This document shows, piece by piece, positions 7,735 through 16,671 of a stretch of DNA of 38,820 nt. Both the position numbers and the translations under genes were made by a program. Source of the DNA: Gammaproteobacteria bacterium (lineage in GTDB: Bacteria; Pseudomonadota; Gammaproteobacteria; PS1; Pseudothioglobaceae). Under the pieces are notes generated by a model that was not told the origin of the DNA, did not search any database, and saw only the letters and a list, made by a program, of their open reading frames with translations. Position 1 is the first letter of the stretch. Every line of letters begins with the position of its first letter. Where the stretch lies: positions 1 through 38,820 of the forward strand of contig VMDI01000060.1 of the NCBI GenBank assembly GCA_008080915.1, in the 5' to 3' direction.

Positions 7735-9846
7735 TTAACTAAATTTGCGTTCCACACTCTCGACACTTTCTAGTTTCAACAGTTGTTCCTTTGCTGACAA
7801 TAAAATTTCACTATTGGGCACTGAAATATGGAAATTTAAAGCCTTGATATAGTTATCTTTCTCATCAATATTTAAACTTTCTATATTTAGCCCAATTTTT
7901 GATAAAGTATTAGCAATAGAGGCCAAAGCTCCTCTTTTATTGGCCACATTCACACAAATTGGAACCTGAAATAATTCATCTTTATCAGGTGTCCAATTAA
8001 CATCTAAATATTGCTCATTTTTTCCTTTCGATTTAATAAAATTTGAACAAGTTTTTCTGTGCAAGACAAAGCCTTTTGTTGCAGTAAGTACCCCTACAAC
8101 ATCATCGCCAGGAATTGGAAAACAACAATGAGCAAAACTTATATTTTTTCCGGAGGTTTTACTGATATTAATACTTTTGATAGAAATATCAGAATTCATA
8201 TTATTGCTTAGTTTGTTTATAACCACTGATACCAATACTTCAGACAGACCTATTTTCATAAAAAGCTCATCTTCATTGATACAACTCAATTCTTTTAAAG
8301 ACTTATCAAATAAATCTTTATCTATTTTGTCAATATCAATGTTTTGATAAGCAAGAGAATTTCTTAACAAGTATCGACCCAGCTGAATCAACTCCTCTCC
8401 AGAATCAATCTTTAACTGGTTCTTTATTGAATTTCTAGCTCTAGGCGTAGTAACGAAATTTAACCAGCTAGTTTTTGGTTTAGAATTATCATGAGTTATG
8501 ATTTCGATTGTTTGACCAGATTTAAGCTCAGTATTTAGGTCCGCATTTTTTCTATCAATAATTGCTCCAACAGCTTTGGAGCCAATTTTAGTATGCACAG
8601 CATATGCAAAATCTAATGCAGTCGAGTGGAATGGCAATTGAATAATGTCACCATCTGGAGTAAAAACAAAGACTTCAGAGGGATATAAATCATTTTTAGT
8701 ATCCTCGATAAAATCAACTGAAGTCCCTGAAGCTTCCTGAATATCGAGTAATGAGCCAAGCCAATTAGACGGTGTAATTTTTTGTGCTTTGTTTGAATTT
8801 TTATAATGCCAGTGAGCGGCTATACCATATTCAGAAATGAAATGCATATCCTTAGACCTTATTTGAATTTCTATAAACATTTTCTTAGGTCCAAACAAAA
8901 CCGTGTGTAATGACTGATAGCCATTCGCTTTTGGTAGCGCAATATAATCTTTAAATTTTCCAGGTAATGGTTTGTATAAATTATGAATTATCCCAAGCGT
9001 TCTGTAACACTCTGCCACATCTTTAACTATTACCCTGAATGCAAATAAATCAAACACCTCTGATAGCTTGAGATGCTTGTATTTCATTTTTCTATAGAGA
9101 CTATAAGGCTCTTTTTGTCTTCCTTCTACCAATGCTCCACTCACACCTTCATCGCTCAGTCTCTGAATAATTTCAGACTGCACATGAGAAATATTTTTTT
9201 TGAAATTACCAAACTGCTTCTTTAAGTGTTGTTTAATTACCTTGCTCCTGTGAGGATTGAGCGTTTCAAAGGCAATATTTTCTAATTCAATCTTAATACT
9301 ATTTAGTCCAAGTCTTCGGGCTATGGGGGCATGAATATCGATTGTTTCTTGAGAAATTGCAATTTGTTTCTCTCTTGACATAGAGGAAATAGTTCTCATA
9401 TTATGAAGTCTATCTGCCAATTTAATGATAATCACTCTCATATCATTAGACATAGCTAGAAGAAGCTTTCTAAAGTTTTGTGCCTGCTGATCTTTTTTAG
9501 ATTTAAACTGAAGATCTGTTAGCTTTGAGACTCCTTCGACAATAAAAGCAACATCTTGTCCAAAATCCTTTTGAATCTCTTCATAAGTTATTTCCGTATC
9601 CTCAATACAATCATGAAGGAGTGCTGCTATTATTGAATCTCTGTCAAAGCCAAGATCAGCCAAAATCATTGCAACATTAATTGGATGAAAAACATAAGCT
9701 TCGCCAGACTTTCTATACTGACCATCATGAGCACTTGCTGCAACAATATAAGCTTTATATACATCAGCAACATCATCTTTTGACAGATACTTATCTAACA
9801 CCTTGCATAGATCGCTGATTAGTACTCTGTTTTTTATAATACTCAT
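7735..9846 (-). CDS. spoT: Bifunctional (p)ppGpp synthetase/hydrolase SpoT (RSH family)
   Basis: This enzyme makes and degrades the alarmone (p)ppGpp. At 703 aa all long-RSH domains are present in order. The hydrolase HD domain has His54 and HD78-79 in HDCIEDT, and DRLHNMRT near 145, so hydrolysis should be active. The synthetase domain (about 235-345) has DLFAFRVIV, YIALPKANGYQSLHT and EIQIRSKDMH. A TGS domain spans about 388-450 and a C-terminal ACT domain runs from about 630. The synthetase charge motif reads KFKD (297-300), the basic RxKD type of bifunctional enzymes rather than the ExDD of RelA, with Arg replaced by Lys. It diverges from bamD across an 89-nt gap. No Shine-Dalgarno is visible. 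The usual rpoZ/gmk neighbours are absent. Confidence 0.95.
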   Translation of the reverse strand: MSIIKNRVLISDLCKVLDKYLSKDDVADVYKAYIVAASAHDGQYRKSGEAYVFHPINVAMILADLGFDRDSIIAALLHDCIEDTEITYEEIQKDFGQDVAFIVEGVSKLTDLQFKSKKDQQAQNFRKLLLAMSNDMRVIIIKLADRLHNMRTISSMSREKQIAISQETIDIHAPIARRLGLNSIKIELENIAFETLNPHRSKVIKQHLKKQFGNFKKNISHVQSEIIQRLSDEGVSGALVEGRQKEPYSLYRKMKYKHLKLSEVFDLFAFRVIVKDVAECYRTLGIIHNLYKPLPGKFKDYIALPKANGYQSLHTVLFGPKKMFIEIQIRSKDMHFISEYGIAAHWHYKNSNKAQKITPSNWLGSLLDIQEASGTSVDFIEDTKNDLYPSEVFVFTPDGDIIQLPFHSTALDFAYAVHTKIGSKAVGAIIDRKNADLNTELKSGQTIEIITHDNSKPKTSWLNFVTTPRARNSIKNQLKIDSGEELIQLGRYLLRNSLAYQNIDIDKIDKDLFDKSLKELSCINEDELFMKIGLSEVLVSVVINKLSNNMNSDISIKSINISKTSGKNISFAHCCFPIPGDDVVGVLTATKGFVLHRKTCSNFIKSKGKNEQYLDVNWTPDKDELFQVPICVNVANKRGALASIANTLSKIGLNIESLNIDEKDNYIKALNFHISVPNSEILLSAKEQLLKLESVESVERKFS

Positions 9847-9894
9847 TGGTTGAAAAATAGAAATCTTTATGCAATTATAAACCAGCTAAATCAG

Positions 9895-9900
9895 TATAAT
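9895..9900 (+). promoter_or_regulatory. Putative -10 element of bamD
   Basis: TATAAT lies 35 nt before the bamD ATG, predicting a leader of about 28 nt. The minus strand holds a facing TATAAT at 9880-9875, suitable for spoT, so the two promoters would be nearly back to back. No strong -35 is seen for either. Confidence 0.4.
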
Positions 9901-9935
9901 CACAGGCATTAATATCAATTTAATGTAGTTCTTAA

Positions 9936-10706
9936 ATGAGGTTTCTTTTTGTAATTTTCTTTTCTTTTTCTACTCTTTTTATGTCTGGCTGTTGGTGGGA
10001 AGAGGAAGAGGTAAGAGGTCCTATTTCAGAAGGCTTATCCCCAAAAGGCTTATTTGATAAAGCCCAAGAATTTAGAGATCAAGGTGCCTTAGATGAGGCC
10101 ATTAAAACATATGAAACTTTGCAGGCCGCATATCCTTCTTCAAAATATGCTATTCAGTCAAAACTTGAAATTCCTTATGCTCTCTATAAAAGAGAAAGAT
10201 ACGATGAGGCAATTGATAGTTTGAATGATTACATTAAGATTTATCCTAATCACTTTTCAACACCTTATGCCTATTATTTAAGAGGTGTGATAGCTGAGGA
10301 TAAATCTAAATCGATTCTTGACGACTTTATTACTGATAATGCTCAACGTGATGTTTCATCTGTAAAAAATGCCATGAACTATTATCTTGCTTTAATTGAT
10401 AAATTTCCTGATAGTGAATATGCTATTGAATCCAAAGCAAAGTTAGTAATATTAAGAAATATTTTGTCAAGACATGAGCTTTTTATTGCAATTTTCTACT
10501 CGAAACAAGACGCATTCATCTCTTCTATCAAAAGGTGTAAATATATTATTGAGAAGTTTCCCAATACACCATCTGTCCCTGCAGCTCTTCATTTGATCGC
10601 TCATAATTATGACAAAATTAATGCACCAAAACTCGCAGAAGATGCACGCCGAGTTCTCAAGGCAAGTTATCCAAAATATACCCCACATTATTCTCTTGAA
10701 GATTGA
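9936..10706 (+). CDS. bamD: Outer membrane protein assembly factor BamD (lipoprotein)
   Basis: BamD is the essential TPR lipoprotein of the BAM complex that inserts beta-barrel proteins into the outer membrane. The 256-aa protein has a lipoprotein signal with lipobox FMSGC (Cys19) and then five TPR-like repeats, e.g. GLFDKAQEFRDQGALDEAIKTYETLQAAYPSS and YDEAIDSLNDYIKIYPNH. The central PYAYYLRGVIAED and the RDVSSVKNAMNYYLALIDKFPDSEYA block are typical of BamD. It leads a three-gene plus-strand unit. Its TGA overlaps the next ATG by one base (TGATG). Confidence 0.95.
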   Translation: MRFLFVIFFSFSTLFMSGCWWEEEEVRGPISEGLSPKGLFDKAQEFRDQGALDEAIKTYETLQAAYPSSKYAIQSKLEIPYALYKRERYDEAIDSLNDYIKIYPNHFSTPYAYYLRGVIAEDKSKSILDDFITDNAQRDVSSVKNAMNYYLALIDKFPDSEYAIESKAKLVILRNILSRHELFIAIFYSKQDAFISSIKRCKYIIEKFPNTPSVPAALHLIAHNYDKINAPKLAEDARRVLKASYPKYTPHYSLED

Positions 10707-11878
10707 TGCATAAAACTGAGCGCATCTTCGCTTTAAAAATCTCAACAATTATTGCCACTAGAATGTTGGCATTGTTTTTAATTTTTCCAGTTTTTTCTGT
10801 TTATGCAGAGCAATATATAGATCAAACTCCATATTTAATTGGATTAGCTATTGGTATCTATGGTCTTACTCAAGCAATATTTCAGATACCTTTTGGGTAT
10901 ATGTCTGATCAGGTAGGTAGAAAACCATTAATTTATTTAGGCATTCTTTTATTTCTTCTCGGTAGTGTTATTGCCGCTTTATCAGAGAATATATTCACAG
11001 TTATTATTGGTAGAGCGCTTCAGGGCGGAGGGGCGATTTCTGCAGTACTGATGTCCTTTTTAGCAGACTATGTTAGGCCTGAACAAAGATCAAAAGCCAA
11101 TGCATTTGTTGGTGCTCAAATTGGTTTGGCCTTCATGCTATCCTTAATACTTGGACCAGTTATTGCATCAACTTATGGAATTTCTGGTTTATTCTGGTTT
11201 ATTGGTGGCTTGTCTCTACTTGCACTCGTTATTGCTTCTCAATTACCCCAGGTTTCAACAAAAGCTCAGTATAGCTTGACTTTTTCAAACTTTAAAAAAA
11301 TACTAACCCCAACGCTTATTAGGTTGGATTTAAGCGTATTTGTAATCCATCTAATCTTAACTTGTTCTTTTATAGTCTTACCCCTTCTGCTTGTAGAAAA
11401 TAATATCTTCGACAAGTCATTGCATGGAAACTGGAAAATGTATTTACCAGTAATGATTCTCTCATTTATTGGGATGCTGCCTTTAATCATTTCTGCTGAA
11501 AAATTTAAGAAACATAAACTTGTTCTTATACTAACTATTCTAATATTAATAACTAGTCAGTTCTTGTTCTATACATTAGATTTAACTTTTACAAGCTTCA
11601 TGCTCTTCTTGACATTGTTCTTTGTAGCATTTAATGGCATTGAAGCAATGCTCCCATCTTTATTATCAAGAACCGCAGATCCTGATAAGAGAGGATTGGC
11701 TATGGGTGTATTTTCAACATCACAATTCTTTGGTTCTTTTATTGGGGGTGTTTTTGGTGGATGGATCTATCACAAATATGGAATAAATAGTGTATTCTTG
11801 TTTAATGTATCTGTGGCCATTATTTGGCTCATATTTATGTCTAATCTCAATCTAAATTTTATTAAGGAAAGTAAGTAA
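10706..11878 (+). CDS. MFS transporter (DHA1, YajR-like, without the C-terminal YAM domain)
   Basis: This is a 390-aa major facilitator protein with about 12 hydrophobic segments. It opens with [17 protein letters not shown] and the loop 2-3 motif [13 protein letters not shown]. Helix 4 is [33 protein letters not shown], and the second half has [30 protein letters not shown]. It resembles the drug/proton antiporter YajR but ends without that protein's extra cytosolic domain. The ORF track starts at TTG 10703. The ATG at 10706 overlaps the bamD stop by one base and gives a normal N-terminus, so I prefer it. An MFS gene just before ssb is a recurrent arrangement in gammaproteobacteria. The substrate cannot be told from sequence. 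Confidence 0.85.
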   Translation: MHKTERIFALKISTIIATRMLALFLIFPVFSVYAEQYIDQTPYLIGLAIGIYGLTQAIFQIPFGYMSDQVGRKPLIYLGILLFLLGSVIAALSENIFTVIIGRALQGGGAISAVLMSFLADYVRPEQRSKANAFVGAQIGLAFMLSLILGPVIASTYGISGLFWFIGGLSLLALVIASQLPQVSTKAQYSLTFSNFKKILTPTLIRLDLSVFVIHLILTCSFIVLPLLLVENNIFDKSLHGNWKMYLPVMILSFIGMLPLIISAEKFKKHKLVLILTILILITSQFLFYTLDLTFTSFMLFLTLFFVAFNGIEAMLPSLLSRTADPDKRGLAMGVFSTSQFFGSFIGGVFGGWIYHKYGINSVFLFNVSVAIIWLIFMSNLNLNFIKESK

Positions 11879-12327
11879 TGTCGGGAATAAATAAGGTTAT
11901 CTTGGTAGGAAATATAGGTGCAAAGCCAGAGGTTAAATATTCATCAAATGGATCAGCCATTGCTAATTTGTCAGTTGCAACTTCTGAGACATGGAATGAT
12001 AAAAATAGTGGTGAAAAACAAGAAAAAACTGAATGGCATCGAGTGAGTCTATATGGCAAGCTAGCTGAGATTGCTGGTCAATATCTTGATAGAGGATCAA
12101 AGGTTTATGTCGAGGGTAAATTACAGACTCGTAAATGGCAAGACAAAGATGGTCAAGATAGATACACCACTGAAATTGTTGTTTCAGGATACGGTGGTAC
12201 TCTTCAAATGTTAGATAGAAGAGAAGGCATGGCTACAGGCGGTCAATCAGCTCCATCGAATAATATGAGTAATGATACTGTCGAGGTTGCTGATAATTCT
12301 GGTTTTGAGGACGATATTCCTTTCTAA
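11878..12327 (+). CDS. ssb: Single-stranded DNA-binding protein
   Basis: SSB coats single-stranded DNA and recruits replication and repair enzymes. The 149-aa protein has the OB fold in its first 110 residues ([73 protein letters not shown]). A short disordered linker and the acidic interaction tip DDIPF follow. The ATG overlaps the MFS stop by one base (TAATG), with AAGGAAAG as ribosome site. The last 4 nt overlap the convergent peptide transporter gene, leaving no room for a separate terminator. Confidence 0.97.
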   Translation: MSGINKVILVGNIGAKPEVKYSSNGSAIANLSVATSETWNDKNSGEKQEKTEWHRVSLYGKLAEIAGQYLDRGSKVYVEGKLQTRKWQDKDGQDRYTTEIVVSGYGGTLQMLDRREGMATGGQSAPSNNMSNDTVEVADNSGFEDDIPF

Positions 12328-13886
12328 GACAAAATAGACCCTAGTAATTCTTTGGTGTAATCTTCTTTAGGATTCTTGAGCACCTTCGATGTAACACCAG
12401 ACTCAATTACCTCTCCGTCTTTCATTACGATGATTGCATCTGTGAAATATCTAACGATTGACATATCGTGGGTAATCATAATGTAAGAAATCTTTTTCTC
12501 TTTCTGAATCTTTAGGAGTAAATCAAGAATTTGAATTTTTATGGATGCATCCAATGCCGAAGTTGGCTCATCACAAATAATAACATCTGGATTAACGCTA
12601 AGTGCTCTCGCTATTGCACATCTTTGCAACTGTCCACCAGATAACTGATGGGGATATCTGTCCAATAAATCTATATTTAGATCAACTTCTCTCATAAGGG
12701 AATCAACATATTTTTTATTCGATTTAGAAGGGTTTAAAGCCCTAATTCCCTCAATAATAGTTTCATAAATAGTTTTTCTTGGATTAAAACTAGAAGTAAT
12801 GTTTTGAAAAACAATCTGAACATTCTTTGCATATTCGTTCTTTGGAATAGAATCAATGTTATTTTTTGAACCCTGATAAGCAAAAGAAATCTCTCCACTC
12901 GTAATTTTCTGCTGCCTTATTAAGCTCATCGCTGTAGTTGTCTTTCCTGAGCCAGACTCGCCAACTATGGCAATATTTTGGTTTTTGTATAAATCAAAAT
13001 CTAAGTTGTTTACTGCCTTAGTAAAACCCTTTACTCTTCTAAAAATTCCCGATTTAATAGGAAAATGAATACTTAACTCTTTTACTTGCATCAACAAATC
13101 TCCAAATCTCGCTTTTCTGGATTTATTAGGAATAGAGCTAATTAATGATTTTGAGTATTCTTTTTGGGGTTTATTAAAAAAAGCTTTTGATGATTGTTGC
13201 TCAATAATTTCCCCCTGATACATAACACCTACCTTATCTGACATCATTTTCACTACTGATAAGTCATGAGTTATTAGTAAAATTGATAGTTTTTGAGTTT
13301 TCTGGAGATCTTTTAGAAGGTTTAAGATAGTTTTTTGTGTAGTGACATCCAATGCTGTTGTTGGCTCATCAGCAATTATTAATTTCGCATCAGCTGCTAG
13401 CGCAAATGCAATTAATACTCGTTGTTTTTGTCCTCCTGAAATTTGGTGTGGATATCGATTAAGCATCTCATCAGATGAGTCCATCTCAACTTTATTGAAC
13501 GAATCTCTAATTTTTTGAAGCCTTTCACTTTTACCAAGGGATGTGTTAGCTTTGATCACTTCATCAATCTGTTCACCAACAGTCATTACAGGGTTTAAGC
13601 TATTACTTGGATCTTGGAATATGAAGGCAACCTCTGAGCCCCTAAGAGAAGACAATTCGGCTTGATCATAAACTTTTCCGTTGAATATTAAATTCCCTGT
13701 TTGGGTTAATCCCTTAGATAAGAGATCTAGAACTGACAAAGCAGTCAGAGATTTACCTGATCCTGATTCGCCTACTAGGGCAAAAATTTGCCCTTGATTG
13801 ATTTCAAAACTAATATTATTAACCAGTTTTTTCTTTTTTGTTTCAATCGATAAATTTTTAACGCTCAGAAGTGGGTTTTTAGGCAT
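12324..13886 (-). CDS. yejF: Peptide ABC transporter, fused double ATPase (YejF type)
   Basis: This is the ATPase of a Dpp/Yej-type peptide importer, with two nucleotide-binding domains in one chain. Domain 1 has Walker [14 protein letters not shown] (about 39-51), signature [11 protein letters not shown] and Walker [13 protein letters not shown]. Domain 2 has [26 protein letters not shown] and [13 protein letters not shown]. coli YejF is 529 aa; this is 520. The ORF track begins at a TTG at 13907, but that codon and the next few are part of an excellent AAAGGAGG ribosome site serving the ATG at 13886 ([15 protein letters not shown]), so I use the latter. It then overlaps yejE by 8 nt. Confidence 0.9.
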   Translation of the reverse strand: MPKNPLLSVKNLSIETKKKKLVNNISFEINQGQIFALVGESGSGKSLTALSVLDLLSKGLTQTGNLIFNGKVYDQAELSSLRGSEVAFIFQDPSNSLNPVMTVGEQIDEVIKANTSLGKSERLQKIRDSFNKVEMDSSDEMLNRYPHQISGGQKQRVLIAFALAADAKLIIADEPTTALDVTTQKTILNLLKDLQKTQKLSILLITHDLSVVKMMSDKVGVMYQGEIIEQQSSKAFFNKPQKEYSKSLISSIPNKSRKARFGDLLMQVKELSIHFPIKSGIFRRVKGFTKAVNNLDFDLYKNQNIAIVGESGSGKTTTAMSLIRQQKITSGEISFAYQGSKNNIDSIPKNEYAKNVQIVFQNITSSFNPRKTIYETIIEGIRALNPSKSNKKYVDSLMREVDLNIDLLDRYPHQLSGGQLQRCAIARALSVNPDVIICDEPTSALDASIKIQILDLLLKIQKEKKISYIMITHDMSIVRYFTDAIIVMKDGEVIESGVTSKVLKNPKEDYTKELLGSILS

Positions 13887-15180
13887 CCTCACCCTCCTTT
13901 GGATCAAATACCTGTCTTACCCTATCTGCGAAAAGATTTGCACTCAAAACTAGTCCAAACATGAAGATAAAGCTACTTGCTAAAGGCCACCAAACTATTG
14001 GGTCAGCAGATAACTCTAATCTGGCAGCATTAATCATATTTCCCCAACTCATAGTCGTTGCATCAACACCAACCCCTATGTAGGACAGGATAGCTTCAAT
14101 AAGAACCAGGCCTGAGAAATCCAAAACAATTGATATAAGCACTAAATGCATAACATTTGGCATCAAGTGACCAAATAATATCTTTAAATTTGCCACGCCA
14201 AAGACTTTTGCTGCCTTAACATACTCTAACTCTGATAATTTAAGGGTTTCAGCCCTAATTAGTCTGCAAAGGCCTGTCCAAGAGGTCAAAGCCAAAATAA
14301 CACAAAGCAAAAGCAACTTAAGATCTGATCTTTCTAGACTGGATGCATAATTTTGCGCGTTTTCATCCATATAAACTTGCAAAATCAGTACCAGTGCAGC
14401 AATTAACAAAATGCCAGGAATCGCATTGATGGTGGTATAAACATATTGAATAATATCGTCTACCCTGCCCTTATAATAACCCGCCATTAATCCAAGAATA
14501 ATGGCTGGTGGAAGTGCCATTAAAGTGGTCAACAGACCAAAAATCATTCCAGTTCTAATGCTTTTTACTGCTTTGTAGAAAACATCTGTTCCAGCTTTGT
14601 CAGTGCCAAGAATATGGTATTCAGGCAAGGTGTTAATCACCCATATTAGTAAGAAAACTATCGAGAAGATTGTCCAAAGAACAGGCTTATTGCTAAATAG
14701 TGGTCTAGAAGAGACTAACCAGTATATTGGAATAAATAGAATTATGGCAACAAGCAAACTCCATGCTGTAGTTGTCAAAATATATTGGATATTTTCACTT
14801 TGGCTGTTAATTTCATCAGGGGTATGTTTAAGATTAACAAACCCCCTCAGTCCATTGTCCAGATACTCTTTTGAGAATTGTTGATAGTTTAAGGGTGTTG
14901 AGTAGGTTTTTTCCTCACTTTCAATAACGGGCATTAAGGCAAAATCTAAAAGACTATAAACCTCAGATGTTTTCGAGTCCCTTAGATGAATTGAGTCAGA
15001 TAAACCTATAAAAATATAAAAAACAAATATGATGAATGACGAGAGTGCAATGGGTCTAGAAAAAATACTGATCCATTTCCTACTCAAACTTTCAGATTTT
15101 TTAATCTTATAAACAGCGAATATCGACAAAAGTGTCAAGACCCATAAGGCAATATCCGTCCAAAGCCAAACAATACTCAT
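13879..15180 (-). CDS. yejE: Peptide ABC transporter permease, DppC/YejE type with extended N-terminus
   Basis: This is an inner-membrane permease of a peptide ABC importer. The conserved part starts at about 190 with LGTDKAGTDVFYKAVKSIRTGM. It contains the ATPase-docking EAA loop EYVKAAKVFGVANLKILFGHLMPN and ends [20 protein letters not shown]. At 433 aa it exceeds E. coli YejE (341). LGTD sits at residue 191 rather than about 80-125 because the N-terminal part carries four hydrophobic segments (about 3-23, 43-61, 138-157, 166-185) around a polar loop at 62-135. The start overlaps the yejB stop in ATGA. I cannot say whether the extra segments bind a partner or replace part of the receptor. 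Confidence 0.85.
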   Translation of the reverse strand: MSIVWLWTDIALWVLTLLSIFAVYKIKKSESLSRKWISIFSRPIALSSFIIFVFYIFIGLSDSIHLRDSKTSEVYSLLDFALMPVIESEEKTYSTPLNYQQFSKEYLDNGLRGFVNLKHTPDEINSQSENIQYILTTTAWSLLVAIILFIPIYWLVSSRPLFSNKPVLWTIFSIVFLLIWVINTLPEYHILGTDKAGTDVFYKAVKSIRTGMIFGLLTTLMALPPAIILGLMAGYYKGRVDDIIQYVYTTINAIPGILLIAALVLILQVYMDENAQNYASSLERSDLKLLLLCVILALTSWTGLCRLIRAETLKLSELEYVKAAKVFGVANLKILFGHLMPNVMHLVLISIVLDFSGLVLIEAILSYIGVGVDATTMSWGNMINAARLELSADPIVWWPLASSFIFMFGLVLSANLFADRVRQVFDPKEGEDA

Positions 15181-16154
15181 TTAAATTTCACCCGAGGATC
15201 TACAAATGTATAGGAAATATCGGTTAGCAATAATCCAATGATGTATAGAACAGAACCCAAAAACACCATTGCTCTAACAATTGCAAAATCTTGAGCATTG
15301 ATTGCGTCAATTGTGTAGCTTCCAAGACCTGGGATTGAGAAGAAACTTTCCATAATTAAACTCCCCATGAAAAGAGTTGGAATTACCACGACCACACCTG
15401 TGAGGATGGGAATCATTGCGTTTTTAAGTACGTGTTTAAATAAGACCCTATTCTCGCTAAGACCCTTTGCTCTAGCAGTATTAACATAGGGTTTATTGAT
15501 TTCTTCAAGGAAAATCGATCGATACCATCTTACCCCTGCTCCAAGACCTGCAATTACACCAATAATAATAGGAAGGGTGACAAATCTCCACGATTCTATC
15601 CCATCGATGTAACCCGATACAGGAAACCAATTCCACAATCCAGCCACTATTTTTTGACCAAGAATAATGTAAAAAAGTCCTGATATAGACATCAAGGCAA
15701 CTGAAAACACCAACGCAAATCTCTCGAGTTTCGATCCTAGAATCATCACCATCCATACCGCAAAAATAATGTTAGTTAATAATGCAAATATAAAACTAGG
15801 GATAGCCAAAGCCAAAGAGGGCCACATTCTTTGTTGAATATCTTCATTGATATTTCTTCCAGAGTCTGATTGACCAAAGTCAAGTTGAAAAAGTGGAGCA
15901 GATTTTTGATAGAAGATAGTATCAGTGAGTTTCTCCATACCTGATACTGATTCATTGAAGAATAAAGGCTTGTTATAGCCCTTTTGCTCTTTCCAAGAGT
16001 TAATGTCTGCTTGGGTCACATATTTAGTCCCAAGCTGAACTCTTGCCATATCGTCAGGAGTATTTACAATAAAGAATAAAACAAAGGTGATGAAATTAAC
16101 ACCAATCAGTATAGGAATACTATAGAAAATACGTCTGGTTATATATGACCACAT
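15177..16154 (-). CDS. yejB: Peptide ABC transporter permease, DppB/YejB type
   Basis: This is the partner permease of the same importer. The 325-aa protein opens with the standard MWSYITRRIFYSIPILIGVNFITFVLFF. It has the periplasmic FQLDFGQSDSGRNINEDI segment and the EAA docking loop PYVNTARAKGLSENRVLFKHVLKNAMIPI, followed by GSLIMESFFSIPGLGSYTIDAI. E. coli YejB is 364 aa. The ATG follows within a few bases of a terminator hairpin and its T run, so there is no Shine-Dalgarno. No substrate-binding protein gene lies next to the three transporter genes. Confidence 0.87.
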   Translation of the reverse strand: MWSYITRRIFYSIPILIGVNFITFVLFFIVNTPDDMARVQLGTKYVTQADINSWKEQKGYNKPLFFNESVSGMEKLTDTIFYQKSAPLFQLDFGQSDSGRNINEDIQQRMWPSLALAIPSFIFALLTNIIFAVWMVMILGSKLERFALVFSVALMSISGLFYIILGQKIVAGLWNWFPVSGYIDGIESWRFVTLPIIIGVIAGLGAGVRWYRSIFLEEINKPYVNTARAKGLSENRVLFKHVLKNAMIPILTGVVVVIPTLFMGSLIMESFFSIPGLGSYTIDAINAQDFAIVRAMVFLGSVLYIIGLLLTDISYTFVDPRVKFK

Positions 16155-16190
16155 AATAAAAAAGCCAGCATTAAGCTGGCTTTATTTTAT
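16155..16190 (-). terminator. Rho-independent terminator between the secreted-protein gene and yejB
   Basis: AAAGCCAGC/GCTGGCTTT form a 9-bp perfect stem (16161-16169 with 16175-16183) around a 5-nt loop. On the minus strand a TTTTTT run follows, which ends the upstream small secreted-protein gene. The T run ends 4 nt before the yejB ATG. The plus-strand side is also T-rich (TTTATTTTAT). Confidence 0.85.
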
Positions 16191-16205
16191 AACACCGACT
16201 TAAAA

Positions 16206-16628
16206 TTACTTAGTAGTTTTAGCAGGTGTATTTGCCTTTGTTGAAACAGGTTTGTTGTAACCATTATTTCTCCAAGTGCTTCTATTCCATGGTCCATTGT
16301 GATTACCCCATGGTGTATTACCCCAGGAGTTATTATTCATTGGATTCATCCAGTTGTTGTTATATCGGTTTGGGCCATAGTATCTCTGACCATAATATCT
16401 CGGTCCATAGTTTCCTCTTGGGCCATAGTAATTATTACCTCCATCGAACTCATCAAACATATTCTCCATCTCCTCAGAGAACCAATTTGGAGTAAAAAAG
16501 CTGTATGGATTGTAACCAAAGAAGCCATTGTCTTTATAGCCATTGTAGCCGTTATAACCATTATTATTAAAAAAAGCATTGGTGCTTAAAGAGGCTGCTA
16601 TGGCAGCAATTGCGATCATTTTCTTCAT
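16206..16628 (-). CDS. Secreted Asn/Gly/Tyr-rich protein, sulfur-globule-protein-like (paralogue 1)
   Basis: A 140-aa low-complexity exported protein. The signal peptide is MKKMIAIAAIAASLSTNA, with likely cleavage before FFNN. After an NGYNGY stretch comes a conserved core FFGYNPYSFFTPNWFSEEM then ENMFDEFDGG, then YYGPR/YYGQR-type tandem repeats, a Trp/Asn/Pro-rich stretch and a Lys/Thr tail. The composition and signal peptide recall sulfur globule envelope proteins of sulfur-oxidising gammaproteobacteria. This is similarity of type, not a proven match. The ORF track starts 6 nt upstream; AAGGAG is only 3 nt from that ATG but 9 nt from the second (16628), which also gives a normal signal peptide. 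It is followed by a strong terminator and is a paralogue of the next gene. Confidence 0.78.
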   Translation of the reverse strand: MKKMIAIAAIAASLSTNAFFNNNGYNGYNGYKDNGFFGYNPYSFFTPNWFSEEMENMFDEFDGGNNYYGPRGNYGPRYYGQRYYGPNRYNNNWMNPMNNNSWGNTPWGNHNGPWNRSTWRNNGYNKPVSTKANTPAKTTK

Positions 16629-16671
16629 AAACATTTACTCCTTTTTAAAAAATATTTATTATAAATTAGTC

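Noticed and set aside
16226-16589. Plus-strand ORFs of 89 and 96 aa, and a minus-strand 77-aa ORF, opposite or within the longer secreted-protein gene
   Set aside because: They are shadows created by the low-complexity codon usage of the real gene, which has signal peptide, ribosome site and a paralogue.
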